Assembly (NCBI GenBank): GCA_015680905.1
Contig: CM027382.1
Span: forward strand, 3,534,001-3,598,000
Source of the DNA: Coptis chinensis
Lineage: Eukaryota > Streptophyta > Magnoliopsida > Ranunculales > Ranunculaceae
Length of the DNA: 64,000 nucleotides
Direction: 5' to 3'
The position numbers were made by a program, and so were the translations under genes. Each line of letters starts with the position of its first letter. Position 1 is the first letter of the stretch. The notes under the pieces were generated by a model. That model made no database searches. It saw nothing but the letters and a program-made list of their open reading frames with translations, and was not told the DNA's origin. Below, piece after piece: positions 47,901 through 58,869 of the stretch.

Positions 47901-50900
47901 CAAGTAATCTTGCATAATTGAATAGGGTGGTGACTTTATCCCATTGTAGCTCAACAGGATCCCCTCGTTCTTGAAGTCGTTGAAATAATTGCATGTCACA
48001 AAATTGATCAGAATCAACAGCAGAACTGCAAAATTTTCCATCCACTAGATCAAGCCAAACACCATTTCCCAGTGCCTCCTTGAATGTTTGCTTAGCCAAC
48101 TGTGAGAGAACAAATGACTATTAATTGGGTAATAAAAGTAAAGTACATTCACTTTAAATCTTTTTCCGCTTGAAATTACATGCAGTTTAATGATCAATGC
48201 ATCGCTTAAAAGCCCACACAAGAAGTACAGAATGAAGGCTAAAAGGGATGACCACAAAGTTTCAATTGAAAAAGAAGAGGAACAAAATAGGAAAAAAGAA
48301 TAAAAATGTTCTGCAGAATCAAGTTGTGATCAAACATAGGACATGAGAAGAAAACCATTCTTTCACCTCAAAATCTCCTTTATCAAAGTGAAGAACTCCA
48401 ATATTGTTGAGCAGTTCAATTGGTGCTTTCCCACCACTCTTTTTAAGAAGACTCCGTGCCTGTGAGACCATAAAATGATTACCAGAGGCTAGAAGATGAG
48501 ACTCATGACGAGCGTAGGTGAAGTGCAACTTTAGCAATGAAGTCTATAAGATGCAACCAGAAGATGTTCCAAAATGATGAAGCAGAACCAAGCAATCTGG
48601 CAAGTATAACAAAGATACAACTTACAGTTTTAAAGGCATCTAGTGCAGCTCCTGCATCAGACGATATTAGCAATTCACCCAGCTCTAGAAATGCCTGCAG
48701 TATGAGCAAACATATTTGCTTAGTAAACAAGGTTTTCTCTTCAGTGCCACATTCAAAAGTATGATAGGTATGATAACTGCACAAAAGCCATAAAGATGTG
48801 AATGATCTGGCAAGAAACTAAATATCATCCTCCTCACTGGTCATCAGATTTTCAACATACAAATCTCAGTTACCTATGAAACAAATACTTGAAATATCAA
48901 ACTAGCTAACATGCAAAAATCATGTGGCAACCCAACATGCTAGAGCAGAAACAAGAATTTGAATTACCATATCCCAATAACAGTTATCCACCATGGCCTA
49001 AAAACTAAACAAACCACCGTGGAGACATATCTTCCTTCAAAACTAAGGTACGAGCTCTATTTACCAATAGCAACAAGGATATGGAACTTTAATAAGCATA
49101 TAACAAAACATCATGATGCAGGGTATCAAGCACAGAATGACATAACCATGCAAGGGATCTAGATTTACGATCCCTTCTAAGCATATGCATCTACTGTGCA
49201 GCTACCCAAACATATAAAACCAAAGCATACAATGAGAAAACACTACCTGTGCATCACGGGGATCAATTCTTGTTGCCTTCCGAAGTACATCTAAGGCCTT
49301 CTCAGTTTGGCCAAGTTGAACATAGATATGCCCAACAACCTATCATAACAATTAAGTTTTGCTGACTAACTGAAGGACATTGAAATTGATTAATAACTGA
49401 AATAATTGAAGCATCCTTTCATTATGACTCACTCTCAAACTTTCACCATTTTCAGGATAAACCTCCAAGACCTTCTCAAAGTTTGAAAGAGAACCTCTGA
49501 AATCCCCCAACTTCAGTTGGACTTGTCCCAACCCTATTAATAAATGTTTAAGCGAAAATCGATTACAATGAGAAAAGTAGTAAACGCCATGCAACTGATA
49601 AAATTAAAATATTGACTGAGCAAATTTGGACTTAATAGTACTGTACAATACAGTGAGAAAGTATTGATGAGAATATTTGAAAATTATAATGACAATTGAC
49701 CACCAAATAATGTTTCCAAGGCATATGGAGGTGAGAAATAGTGACTAAGAGCACGCACCAATCAGGCAAGGTACACATACCGATATAGAAGGAACTAAAA
49801 TATTGATGAAACGTGGAACTTGCCCCACCCTAACAATATATACTAATACTTTATGCTTTTCACACAGCTTCAAGCCAGAAAATATGTTTTTCTCTCTATA
49901 ACAATGATTAAGAGGAAAGAGGTGGTTGAACCTAAAATTCAAAAGTAAAATTTAAATAACGAATCTTATCAATTTTTAAAAGAGAAAAAAAAATGATAAT
50001 CAGATTTGTAGGTACGACCTGATCGCAAATAATAAAAGAAACTAAAAGCAATCAAACTGTCAAAGAGCAGAAACACATCATATTTATAAATGTTAAGATA
50101 CATAAATTTCAACAATCTGAAATGAACACCCACCGTAGTAAGGCAACACAAAGTCATGAGGCCTACTAATTTCCTTGACAGATGCCATGTAATAGAATCC
50201 AGCTTTCTCATAATCACCCTACAAGCATAAAAATGGCATTGTTATTGACAACCCAGGAAAGAGGTAAAAGATGTGCGCACAAGGAAGAAGCTTGACACAT
50301 TCACAAGCTTCTGAGAACAGAGTTTGATATTTTCCACCATGTCTTACTATTATTACTTCATTTACTTTTAGGGGGTTGGGGGAAGGGTCAAAATGGACTT
50401 ATCGTTCTAGTAACATTCCGAGATATCCAAGAAGTTTACATATGACTACAATGGTTTATCAAAGGACACTGGTATTTCCTTTACTGGGCCATCTCAGGAC
50501 TGGATATTTAGATAGCAGTTTTACAAAAAGACAGAATCACATCAATATAGTAACATTTATTTATATTTCGTATATATAAATAAGACAAATTAGGATGGGA
50601 TATCCTACAAAACATTGTAGGAAACAAGAAAACACAAAAGAATGCCAGAAAAAACAGAAACGCTACAAAAGACTCTCAAGAGGTAGTGCCAACTGAAAAG
50701 AGATCTTGTAGAACTGGATAAAGGAGTCTTGCATGAGAAGCCACTAACAGACTAACAGAACAAAATTTTCACTTTTCACTCATCATTTATGTAAAGCTGG
50801 TAAGATTATCTCGTAAATTTGACACCTCCTAGTCCGATCAGTATTATTAATAAGAGGAAAAAAACTTTAAGCTCCTCGTCCCATCTTTATCTACATCACT

Positions 50901-53171
50901 CAAAGGGAAGAGAGAAACAAGCAATAAACTAATCATTTCCAGACCTTGGTATGGTATGATCTTGCCAAGTTGTAGAACGAGTGTGACTTCTGAAGACCGG
51001 GCTCGCTTACTGCTAGTGCAGTATCGGTGAGTCTCTCAACCGCATGATGTCGACCCGTGAAAAAGAAGTGGTTAGCTAAATAAATTAATGCCACTGCACA
51101 GTATGGGTATATCTCAAAAGCTGCTTGCATTTTCTCCATTCCCTTTTGAATTTCATCACCTACCAAAAATGTGATATACCATGAGAACTTTTACAAAGAA
51201 AGTATTCCGGTCTAGTAAAAATCAAAAAGGATATATACATACCTTTATTTATTTGCAAATCCATCAATCCAAGTGCCACAAGGGCCTCTACATTGTCGGG
51301 GTCTAACTACAAAAAGAAAATTTGAAAACTAGGCGCTGTTAATTGAAAATTTGGTGATAAAGATCTATTCACATACATGTACCACTCAACTACATTAACA
51401 ATTTACTTCACTTGCCTGAAGAACACGCTGAAAGGCCTGGCGAGCTTTATCAAACTGACCTAGCTTGTAGCGACAAAGACCTATTCCAAGCCTTACAGCT
51501 CCAGGACAACTAGGATACACCTTCAATGCCCTCTTAAAAAAGTTCACACAAAATCACGTCAAATATGGTTTTCCCATACTAGAGGAGGTGTCAGGTTAGT
51601 TGCATAATAGGTGAAGGAACACACCTTGTACAGCTCTAAAGAATCTGAGTAGCGTCCCCGACTAAACTGTACACATGCCTACAATAAATATATGAAACTA
51701 TGAAAACAACTTACATCAAAATATCAGAAAAAACAACAATTAAGTATGCAAAATTCCCTCCATATAAGACACATTCATAGAATATGTCTAGAAGAAAATA
51801 AGAGGAAAATAATGTGGTAGCCGTCAAATAATTTGGTTCTTAGCCGCATAATTGGTGAATATTATCAAATCGGTTAAAATCTGAGTTTATTTCTCCCTCA
51901 TACTTCTAAATGCAAACACATACTTGGAATCTGTGAGGAGGAAGTCTGCAAGGGACTTGCTCTTCTATCACATGCCCGAAAATGGTGCTTGCAAAACTTA
52001 AATGCCTATTTATCCCCTTAAAAAATGGAAAACAAAAAGGGCTAATCAATTCATGCACCTGACCCAGAAGAGCAGGAACATTATCCTTATTTCCATCCAG
52101 TACGATTTTAAATGCACCGGATGCCTGTTCCAAGTCACCCTTGGCTAGTAAAAGCTGACCTGTGTACATAAAGTGATTATTATTATTATTATTATTCATT
52201 TATTTCCTTTATTCAAAAGTAGTAGTACAAAGTAAGGATGGATAAAATAATTATAGCCGCATTTTATGCCTTGCTTGAGTACAAATCAACAATCCTATAC
52301 CATTTATATCCCATTAGAAGCCACATCCTCACTAGTTAACTGCTTCCAAACCAAACATCAAGGAACTCAAATGAATCCTATTATTTGGGGTTCTAAGTGA
52401 CATCATCATTAAATCAGTTTACTGTGTCAATTCAACAAATCAATGTAAGTGATGCTTACTGAGTTACTGTGGCTCTCAATGTGAATATAAATATAAATTT
52501 AGCATAAGTTGATGCAAGAGACTACGGTAACCAGGCTTGTAAATATAAATTCAGAGCATAAGTTGATTAACAACACCTTTGCCAACCCAAGTAGACGGCT
52601 CGTGAATGTCGATCCTGGATGCTTTGTTATAGTACTTTGTTGCAGAAATAAAATGGTCATCCTTTTTCGCACCCTTGCTCTCACACTTTCCAAGGTAACT
52701 ATGATAGGCCCCAAGAGCATTTAAAATGGCTATCCGGTCATATTTTACATCAGCATAGTACTCATCAATTTCTGAAATATACAGAAGATAGTGGGTAACA
52801 AAACAAACTCATGTTACTAATTTGATAGGTAAGAAGAAATACATTACCAGGACTCGATCCTTCCTCCAAAATTTGTTGGAATTGTTCAACGTATCCTTGT
52901 TTGAAGTATTCCCTCTGTATCATTATCCATAACCATAACAAACGGGTTAACAAAATCGACTTTATCAATCAAAACAGTAAAAATAAACAATCAATTGTTA
53001 AAAAAAAGTAGTAAAGATAGAATCTTTTACCGCAATGATGAGCCAGAGATCAAGAGAAGCTTGTTCAGCTTTAAGAATATCAAGAATATCATTAGCATCA
53101 AGAGGAAGTTGATTTAAAACTACTCTTACTTCTTCATCTGAATGTTGTACTGGTATATAAACACAACCCAT
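41905..53171 (-). CDS. CTR9: CTR9 homologue, TPR subunit of the Paf1 complex (VIP6/ELF8)
   Basis: The Paf1 complex travels with RNA polymerase II and promotes histone methylation and H2B ubiquitination; in Arabidopsis its CTR9 subunit controls flowering through FLC. 24 in-phase exons, from the start: 53031-53171, 52848-52914, 52577-52771, 52059-52159, 51625-51678, 51416-51532, 51243-51306, 50945-51159, 50134-50218, 49433-49533, 49247-49339, 48626-48694, 48367-48459, 47845-48099, 47139-47219, 46869-47027, 46633-46728, 45927-46028, 45716-45823, 45387-45611, 43794-44060, 43542-43613, 42403-42729, 41905-42090. They sum to 1090 aa, close to the Arabidopsis protein. TPR repeats fill about 40-800, followed by a charged coiled coil (RQVALAEEARRKAEEQRKYQ) and an acidic, basic-patched tail ending RDTYEEDED. 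Introns 6 and 19 use GC donors. The gene has no stop or frameshift. Confidence 0.95.
43099..43324. mobile_element. Mutator-like MITE in a CTR9 intron (226 bp)
   Basis: Ends GGGTGAACTAGTGTTACCC and GGGTAATATTGGTTAACCC, with internal arms CTAGATGAGCCAATTAGGAT and its complement. A perfect 9-bp target-site duplication ATTTTACTA flanks it (43090-43098 and 43325-43333). G- and C-runs of 8-13 bases in the arms are expanded compared with the copy at 34098. Confidence 0.92.
44403..44950. repeat. Local tandem duplication in a CTR9 intron
   Basis: The segment from ACAAGGAGTTGTATTAA at 44404 is repeated from ACAAGGAGTTGTACTAAT at 44773. Shared blocks are TTTATGAAAGGTAAAT, GCAATACATAA, CTGCATGAACC.AAGACATCCC and CTCGGCTACT. 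The first copy is interrupted by the mini-Helitron at 44422-44638. It is unrelated to the CTR9 exons. Confidence 0.85.
44422..44638 (+). mobile_element. Mini-Helitron (217 bp)
   Basis: It starts TCGAGTGAGCGAAGCGAACG after an A, and ends with the hairpin CTGCCACGCAG, a TATA spacer, and CTAG before a T. There is no target-site duplication. The neighbouring duplicate at 44773-44800 supplies the empty site: TTGTATTAA joined to TAATTTATGAAAGG corresponds to TTGTACTAATATTTTATGAAAGG without the insert. A relative lies at 61527-61689. Confidence 0.83.
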
Positions 53172-53374
53172 TCTTGATTACTAGTTTACAATTCTCTGCT
53201 CTCGTTTTGAAGAAAGTTGAAGAAGATGAAGTGGACAGACCTCAAATTTCATATATATGAACGCTGATATATCGGACTTCTAAAATTAAAAATCTCTGAT
53301 ATTTACTTGAAATAAATCCCATATATCGAAATATCATAAATATCGACTTATCATAAATATCAAATGCCAAAACA
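53172..53374. promoter_or_regulatory. CTR9 upstream region
   Basis: This stretch precedes the CTR9 start codon on the minus strand and should contain its 5' UTR and core promoter. Repeated ATATATC and AAATATC motifs at 53265-53360 recall the interior of the hAT-type MITE at 15086, but no ends are present, so it may be a remnant. No defined TATA box is called. Confidence 0.35.
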
Positions 53375-53488
53375 GCATGTCTTCTCTTAAACGGATTATC
53401 AGTTAACGGACATGGTATTTTGAACAGCTTATTTAGTGTCTTGAACAGCTTTCATTTACGGTTACTAATGGTTGTGGCAAGACACTAA

Positions 53489-54434
53489 GGGGCTATTTGT
53501 TTTTTTGGGTTAAGTTATAAGAGGGTCTTATAAGACCATGTGTTATAAGAGGGTCTTATAAGATGGTCTTATAAAGTGGTTTGTTTTTCATTTTAAGTTC
53601 CTCTTATAAGCACTTTTAAAAATAGAAAAAACAAATATATGACATCTTATAGATGATTATTTGACAAATATAACCCTATTTTACATCACATTTAACTTGA
53701 ATATATTAATTTGAAATAAACGTATAGTTTGATTTTCGGTTTCAAATCAATTTTGATAATTAGAATATCGATTTTAGAAAACTACCTTAATTGGCGGTGG
53801 TAGTGGTAGTGGTCTTAATAGCACGGTGGTAGTGGTAGAAGTGGTGATGATATTGGTTTTAATAGCACGGTGATGGTGGTGGTAGTAGAAGTGGTTGATG
53901 TCTTAATAGCACGGTGGTGATAGTCTTAATAGTACGGTGGTGGTGGTAGTAGAGGTGATGATATTGGTCTTAATAATACGGTGGTAGTGGTGGTGGTGGT
54001 GATTTTAATAGCACAGTGGTGGTGGTGATTTTAATAGCATGATGGTAGTGGTGGTGGAGGTAATGATGGTGGTGGTGATGGTGGTGGTAGTGGTGGTGGT
54101 GGTAGTGTCGGTGGTGGTGGTGGTGGTGGTGGTGGTGGCGGCAGTGGTGGCTAGGGTAATAGAGTTATTTGAAAAATAAGATAATGAAAAAGAAAGAAGA
54201 GAGAAATGAGGCTAGAGGTATATGGATGGGGGTGTTTGAGTCATTTTTTGAGTTATAAAGACTTATAGAATGAAGTAGATCTAATTTTGGTGACTTATGT
54301 AATTGGAACCCCTTAAAAGATATTTCTAGTAGAATGCCTCTTATAAGAGGCAAAAAACAAACCAAAAAAATGTCCAAAATCACTGGGCCACATCTTATAA
54401 GAGGGTCTTATAAGAGGCAAAAACAAATGGCCCC
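53489..54434. mobile_element. Nested PIF/Harbinger-type element (946 bp)
   Basis: Ends GGGGCTATTTGTTTTT and AAAACAAATGGCCCC with repeated subterminal TTATAAGAGGGTCTTATAAG on both sides. TAA flanks it on each side (53486-53488 and 54435-54437), the PIF/Harbinger duplication. It sits inside the element 53375-54507, so it is the younger of the two. It carries the GGT-rich minisatellite. No transposase. Confidence 0.83.
53788..54155. repeat. GGT-rich minisatellite
   Basis: Irregular repeats built from GGTGGTGGTAGTGG and TTAATAGCACGGTGGT units inside the PIF/Harbinger-type element. It would encode low-complexity Gly/Val runs but there is no gene context. Confidence 0.9.
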
Positions 54435-54515
54435 TAAATATAATAAGTTGTTCAAGACACTATATAATATGTCCGTAAAGGGATAATCCATTTAAGAGAA
54501 TTTCTGCCCAAAACA

Positions 54516-55194
54516 GTTACAACCGTTGATGTTGTGCTTGGAGATTATACGGACATGTATTTCAATGCAAATCGACGGGATGGTTGGACACAATTTTGGG
54601 ACAGCAAAACCAAATGAATTTTTACCATCTCAGAAGAATGATGCTTGCATCGAAAAAGAAGAATGATGCCACACTAGCCAGTTCATGTTTTTTAAGTCTT
54701 GGTCCTTCTTTACTTATCGTGGTATGACGTATGAGTTTTAAATGTACTGTGTATTGGTCATGGAAGTGACTAGTGAGATTATATAAGAAATATCTTTGAT
54801 TAATAACCAGTACATGTATACATGGATTGGTGGATATATACATCTGCATTTTTATTTTATTTTTCGGTAATCATACATCTGTATTTGATCCACGGCATAC
54901 ATCTTCAAGTATCTAGAATTCTAGATTGATAATGGATCCACACAGAAATTTATTGGTAAACACTGCCGTCAAATATATATTACCTAGTGCAGTGCACTAT
55001 CCGGCCTATAACACGGCCTTGTGCTGAAAAATACAATTTTGTGATAGCCACGCCATATTTTCCTACGGGGACCTCTGTGCTATTTAGCATGGGTACCCTC
55101 TCGTATTCTCACCATTTCGAATAAACAGTTTCGAGTATGTAAGAGCATAAGACATAGTGTATAGCATTGATATGATTGGCCATGGACGATGGTC
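54516..55194. other. Intergenic, no gene seen
   Basis: No recognised gene or element. The last part is the likely 3' UTR of the DUF688 gene on the minus strand. Confidence 0.45.
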
Positions 55195-55683
55195 TTAAAA
55201 AAGGCCGAATGCTGCCCACTCGGAATTCATGGCTGGTGGTGGAGGTGATCGTTCAGATAAGAAAGAAGGGGACTCGTCCGACGGTGAGAGAGACTTCTCA
55301 GTTGAAACAGACCATCGAGCGAGTGTCTCTAAATCTGACACATAACCCAACTCCAATTCAGAACCAGCCTTATTAATGTTCTTCTTGCCAACTTTATGTT
55401 TAACTTTAACCGAAGGACTCGGGAAGCAGCCTGAGGATACAACACTAGAGGTTGTGGATATGGATCGTTGTGAGTTGAACCGATGGAAGAGCCTACGACC
55501 GGAGCGAGTTGGAGTTATGGATTGATGTGTGGAGTCAGAGTAGTAGAATTCAGAAGGTGGAGGTCTAAGCTTTAGTGGCGGGGCATGTGATGTACCATTT
55601 GGAGATGCCTTGGGAATTCCGGGCTGAACTTCCCACTTGAATGGTATTGACCCTGATCTCTTGAAGGATTCATCGATGACCAT
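55195..55683 (-). CDS. DUF688 family protein
   Basis: A single-exon minus-strand gene of 162 aa. The N-terminal motif SIPFKWEVQPGIPK is the conserved signature of the plant DUF688 family (usually (V/I)PFxWExxPGxPK), followed by a Pro-rich PPLKLRPPPSEFYYS block. The middle is Ser-rich and basic, and GYVSDLETLARWS is a second small conserved-looking block. No signal peptide, membrane helix or catalytic motif was seen. The molecular function of the family is not known to me. The start is the only ATG directly before the motif. Intact. Confidence 0.85.
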   Translation of the reverse strand: MVIDESFKRSGSIPFKWEVQPGIPKASPNGTSHAPPLKLRPPPSEFYYSDSTHQSITPTRSGRRLFHRFNSQRSISTTSSVVSSGCFPSPSVKVKHKVGKKNINKAGSELELGYVSDLETLARWSVSTEKSLSPSDESPSFLSERSPPPPAMNSEWAAFGLF

Positions 55684-56442
55684 CTTTAGTTATCTATTTT
55701 TCACAAACCAATTGTAAGTTATTTTTCTATATGTTAAAGGCATTTTATATGCACTCAATGGTTGTTCGTTATAGGCGAAATTGGTGGGGGGTGATAAGCA
55801 AATGTGGGGACAATGGAAGAAATTTTGAGGGTGCTGTGTGATGTGGATTTATGTTCATTTTTCTTTGTGGATTTGGACTGAATGCACTAAAGTCATGTGT
55901 ACCGGCTTTGAAGTTTGATGTCTAGTGGAGGGATGATGAATTCATTACTTCTTGACAAAAAAGTTTAAAGACAAAAATTGCACTAGCTAGTTAGAATGTT
56001 AGATATCATTATAAAAATATTAATAAGGATTTTGCAGAAAACGCCATTACCCCGGACGAAAATCAAGCGATGTGCGGCACGTTATCTTCATTTTGTCAAC
56101 ACTGCATATAACGCTCTGAGTATGTTCGCATGTGGATCTCTGTTGACATTTCCTGTGACATTACATCGGCTTCATCCAGAATTTTTACAGCGAATAGTAC
56201 ATACTTGACCAAATTAGAACATGATAAACTTCTATGTAGCTCAAAACCATATTTACCACAGTATCAAACAGTACACTTCATCAGTTGCCTTGGTGCAGTA
56301 CTGTGAAGTGATTTCAAGTGTCTAATGGTCTGTGTATACACAAGTAGACCAAAGAAACTGACAAACAACAAAGAGAATTTCTTAAATGGATGTGACCAAT
56401 TTCAAGGCTAGTGTACATCATCGATGGATCACGAGAATTGAG
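55684..56442. other. Intergenic, no gene seen
   Basis: It contains the DUF688 promoter (about 55684-55900) and the 3' UTR of the lectin kinase (about 56250-56442). No element was recognised. Confidence 0.45.
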
Positions 56443-58335
56443 CTATGGAACCGGCTCTGGAAACCTGGGTACAGGCAGCTTTTTGGGAAGATCTGGCAGT
56501 GCAGCCTCAAAATTGAGAACTTGTAGTGCTTGCCGTATCGTAGGTCTCAGATGGTGATTAGGATGAGCACACCACAAGCCAACTGTTATCAAACACTCAA
56601 TGTGTTTCAAATCAATTTCCATACACAGTGTCTCGTCAACCGCTTCTTGAAGTTTTCCCATCCCGTAAAGCGTCCAAACCCATCCAACCAATCTCAGTGG
56701 AGATCCATCCTCAATGATATCAGTTGACTTTCTTCCACATGCAATCTCCAAGGCCACCACCCCATAGCTATAAACATCTGTTTCCTTACTAGTCTTGCCT
56801 GTACTAAAACACTCAGGTGCGATATAGCCAATGGTTCCAGCAAACTGTGTGGTCGGGAGACTCAAATTATGCTCCATGAGTCTAGCCAGCCCAAAGTCAC
56901 CAAGCTTGGCATTGAAGTCTGAATCCAACATCACATTGCTAGATTTGATATCTCGATGCACCACACATTGCTCTCTTTCTTCATGAAGGTAGAGCAAAGC
57001 AGAAGCTAGTCCAAGTGCTATGTTATACCTTACTGACCAACTGAGAGGACTGGTATTGCCGAAAAGATGAAAATCAAGGCTCCCCTGTGGCATAAAATCG
57101 TAAACAAGAAGGAACTCACCTCTTTCATGACACCAACCAAGGAGCTGTACCAGATTTCGATGTCTCAGCTGGCTAATGATTTTCACTTCCGCCATATATT
57201 CCTTCTTCCCTTGTTTAGACTCCTTGGATATTTTCTTTATAGCGACATCCAAACTTGAGTTAGCAAGGGTTCCTCTATAAACCCCTCCAAATCCACCTTC
57301 CCCCAACTTCCTTTCAATTGAGAAGTTGCTAGTAGCTGAAGCCAACTCCTTATACGAAAATCTTCTAGGCACACCTATTTCGAAATTTATAGAGGTCTGA
57401 TCGGCTTTCTCCTTCGCCAGTCTTTTTCGCCGAAAAACAGCATATATTATTACCACCAGTACTATTAAAAATACTGCAGGAACTACCACGATCGCAATTA
57501 ATTTGATCTTTCCTAGTTGATTCTTATTGTCTGCATTAGTCTCCAAACTTGAACTGAACTCCCATGAATGAAGAATGTGTCTCTCTCTATATGTTCCTGT
57601 GGCTGCCGTAAAACCAATAGTGACCCAATCAGGTAAAACCTGTTTCATATCGACCTGGTAAGAAAGAGAATAATTGTTTTGAAAACTAGGAGTTTCTCCG
57701 AAATGCCAGACCACTGTCAAATTATTATTAGCTGAATTATACGTGATACAAGTGTTTATACTCTCTCCACTATGCATGCTAGCATTCCAACCAGTATATA
57801 CGGAAGAAGTAATGGAGTTTTTGTTGATTCCAACATGTTCCATTGGCGGATCCCATTGTGGATTGGAATATGTGTCGAATTCAACAAATATTATTTGGTT
57901 TTTGTCTATAGCATCACTAGTTGTCTGGTTGAATAGACCAAGAAATCCTCCAGCAGAATTGATTGGTATAGGAAAATCGAGAGGAGCAAGAAAGAAAGCA
58001 AAGCCATGACCGTATATTGAAGCGTTCAGGGTGTCAATGAGGAAGGAGAAATTAGTGGTGAAATCCGACAATTCTCCGGTTGAAGAGTCCCAGAGGTGCA
58101 TTGGCTTGCTATAAGTGGATCGACCAACCTGGTTCGAAAATTTTACTGTATTGAATTCAATGAAATAATTATTGTCGCTTCCCTGTGAAGGTTGGGCATC
58201 GCCTCCATAGATAATTTGAGAATCTTCAGGATCAAAGCTAGATATATTGAAGTAAAGCGGATAAGCAGAGGGGAGTAGGAATAAAGTGAGGAGCACAAGG
58301 TGAAGGAAGATGTTCAACGAATTGTGGAATGACAT
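56443..58335 (-). CDS. L-type lectin-domain receptor kinase (LecRK, clade IX-like)
   Basis: A single-exon minus-strand gene of 630 aa. A signal peptide (about 1-25) precedes a legume-lectin domain at about 28-263 (GGFLGLFNQTT, VEFDTYSNPQWDPP, HVGINKNS). One membrane helix lies at about 278-301. The kinase spans about 341-612: GEGGFGGVY, Lys367 in VAIKK, HRD 460-462, DFG 480-482, APE at 506-508. All catalytic residues are present. Such plasma-membrane kinases act in immunity and stress signalling; the ligand is unknown. The clade IX assignment rests on the FSYKELASATSNF..ERKLGEGGFG pattern recalled for that clade and is moderate. A decayed tandem copy lies 2.3 kb upstream at 60648-61899. Confidence 0.93.
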   Translation of the reverse strand: MSFHNSLNIFLHLVLLTLFLLPSAYPLYFNISSFDPEDSQIIYGGDAQPSQGSDNNYFIEFNTVKFSNQVGRSTYSKPMHLWDSSTGELSDFTTNFSFLIDTLNASIYGHGFAFFLAPLDFPIPINSAGGFLGLFNQTTSDAIDKNQIIFVEFDTYSNPQWDPPMEHVGINKNSITSSVYTGWNASMHSGESINTCITYNSANNNLTVVWHFGETPSFQNNYSLSYQVDMKQVLPDWVTIGFTAATGTYRERHILHSWEFSSSLETNADNKNQLGKIKLIAIVVVPAVFLIVLVVIIYAVFRRKRLAKEKADQTSINFEIGVPRRFSYKELASATSNFSIERKLGEGGFGGVYRGTLANSSLDVAIKKISKESKQGKKEYMAEVKIISQLRHRNLVQLLGWCHERGEFLLVYDFMPQGSLDFHLFGNTSPLSWSVRYNIALGLASALLYLHEEREQCVVHRDIKSSNVMLDSDFNAKLGDFGLARLMEHNLSLPTTQFAGTIGYIAPECFSTGKTSKETDVYSYGVVALEIACGRKSTDIIEDGSPLRLVGWVWTLYGMGKLQEAVDETLCMEIDLKHIECLITVGLWCAHPNHHLRPTIRQALQVLNFEAALPDLPKKLPVPRFPEPVP

Positions 58336-58869
58336 GTTGGCACAACTTGGTTGACATGACTTAATGAAGAGAGCTCCACATTCTCACAATAGATAAGAAA
58401 GACTGAGAAGAAGAGACGCGGTTAAAGAACCACAGCCAGCGCAACACTACCAATATTAAAGCATGTATCATCCTGAAAATAATACTACAGGCCGGCCATC
58501 GGATGTTACTATCTTAGTATCCACCATAGGACAATAGACCCTGGCTCACAGTCACAGACACAGTATCTTATCATATGTGGGAGTTTGGAGTCTTGCCAAG
58601 GGTAGGTTTTAGTCTTCCTGATAATCCAATGATTAAAGCTAAGTTCTTGAACTTATGTAAAAGTTAGGCTCCCAGTTATCCCATATATTACAATATTTCA
58701 AGAGAGACGATGACATAATTAATACTTTAATAGCAGGTGAGTGATATTAGCATAAGAACCTAAGGATGTCCATACAGCAACAGCCAAGAAAACAACAGAT
58801 CAGAAATAAATTTCGTAAATGTGTGTAGTTTATCTTTACAAAAAGAGAGCTAACCAAAACAACAATTTT
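58336..58869. promoter_or_regulatory. LecRK upstream region, duplicated with its pseudogene
   Basis: The sequence at about 58345-58640 matches the region upstream of the pseudogene (about 61900-62560): GAAGAGAGCTCCACAT.CTCAC, AGTATCCACCATA.., and GTCTTCCTGATAAT are shared. It therefore contains the 5' flank of the intact gene, including its promoter. No specific element was identified. Confidence 0.6.

Larger units (their letters stand above)
53375..54507. mobile_element. TIR element (hAT-like) interrupted by a second element
   Basis: The left arm GCATGTCTTCTCTTAAACGG...GGATTATC..TTAACGGACAT is mirrored by the right arm ATGTCCGTAAAGGGATAATCC..TTAAGAGAATTTCTGC, and both contain the GTGTCTTGAACA block or its complement. 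A perfect 8-bp duplication CCAAAACA flanks it (53367-53374 and 54508-54515). Without the nested insert it would be about 185 bp. No ORF. Confidence 0.8.

Noticed and set aside
53788-54155. Glycine-rich protein gene
   Set aside because: GGT repeats lie inside a TIR element without a start, splice sites or conserved frame.
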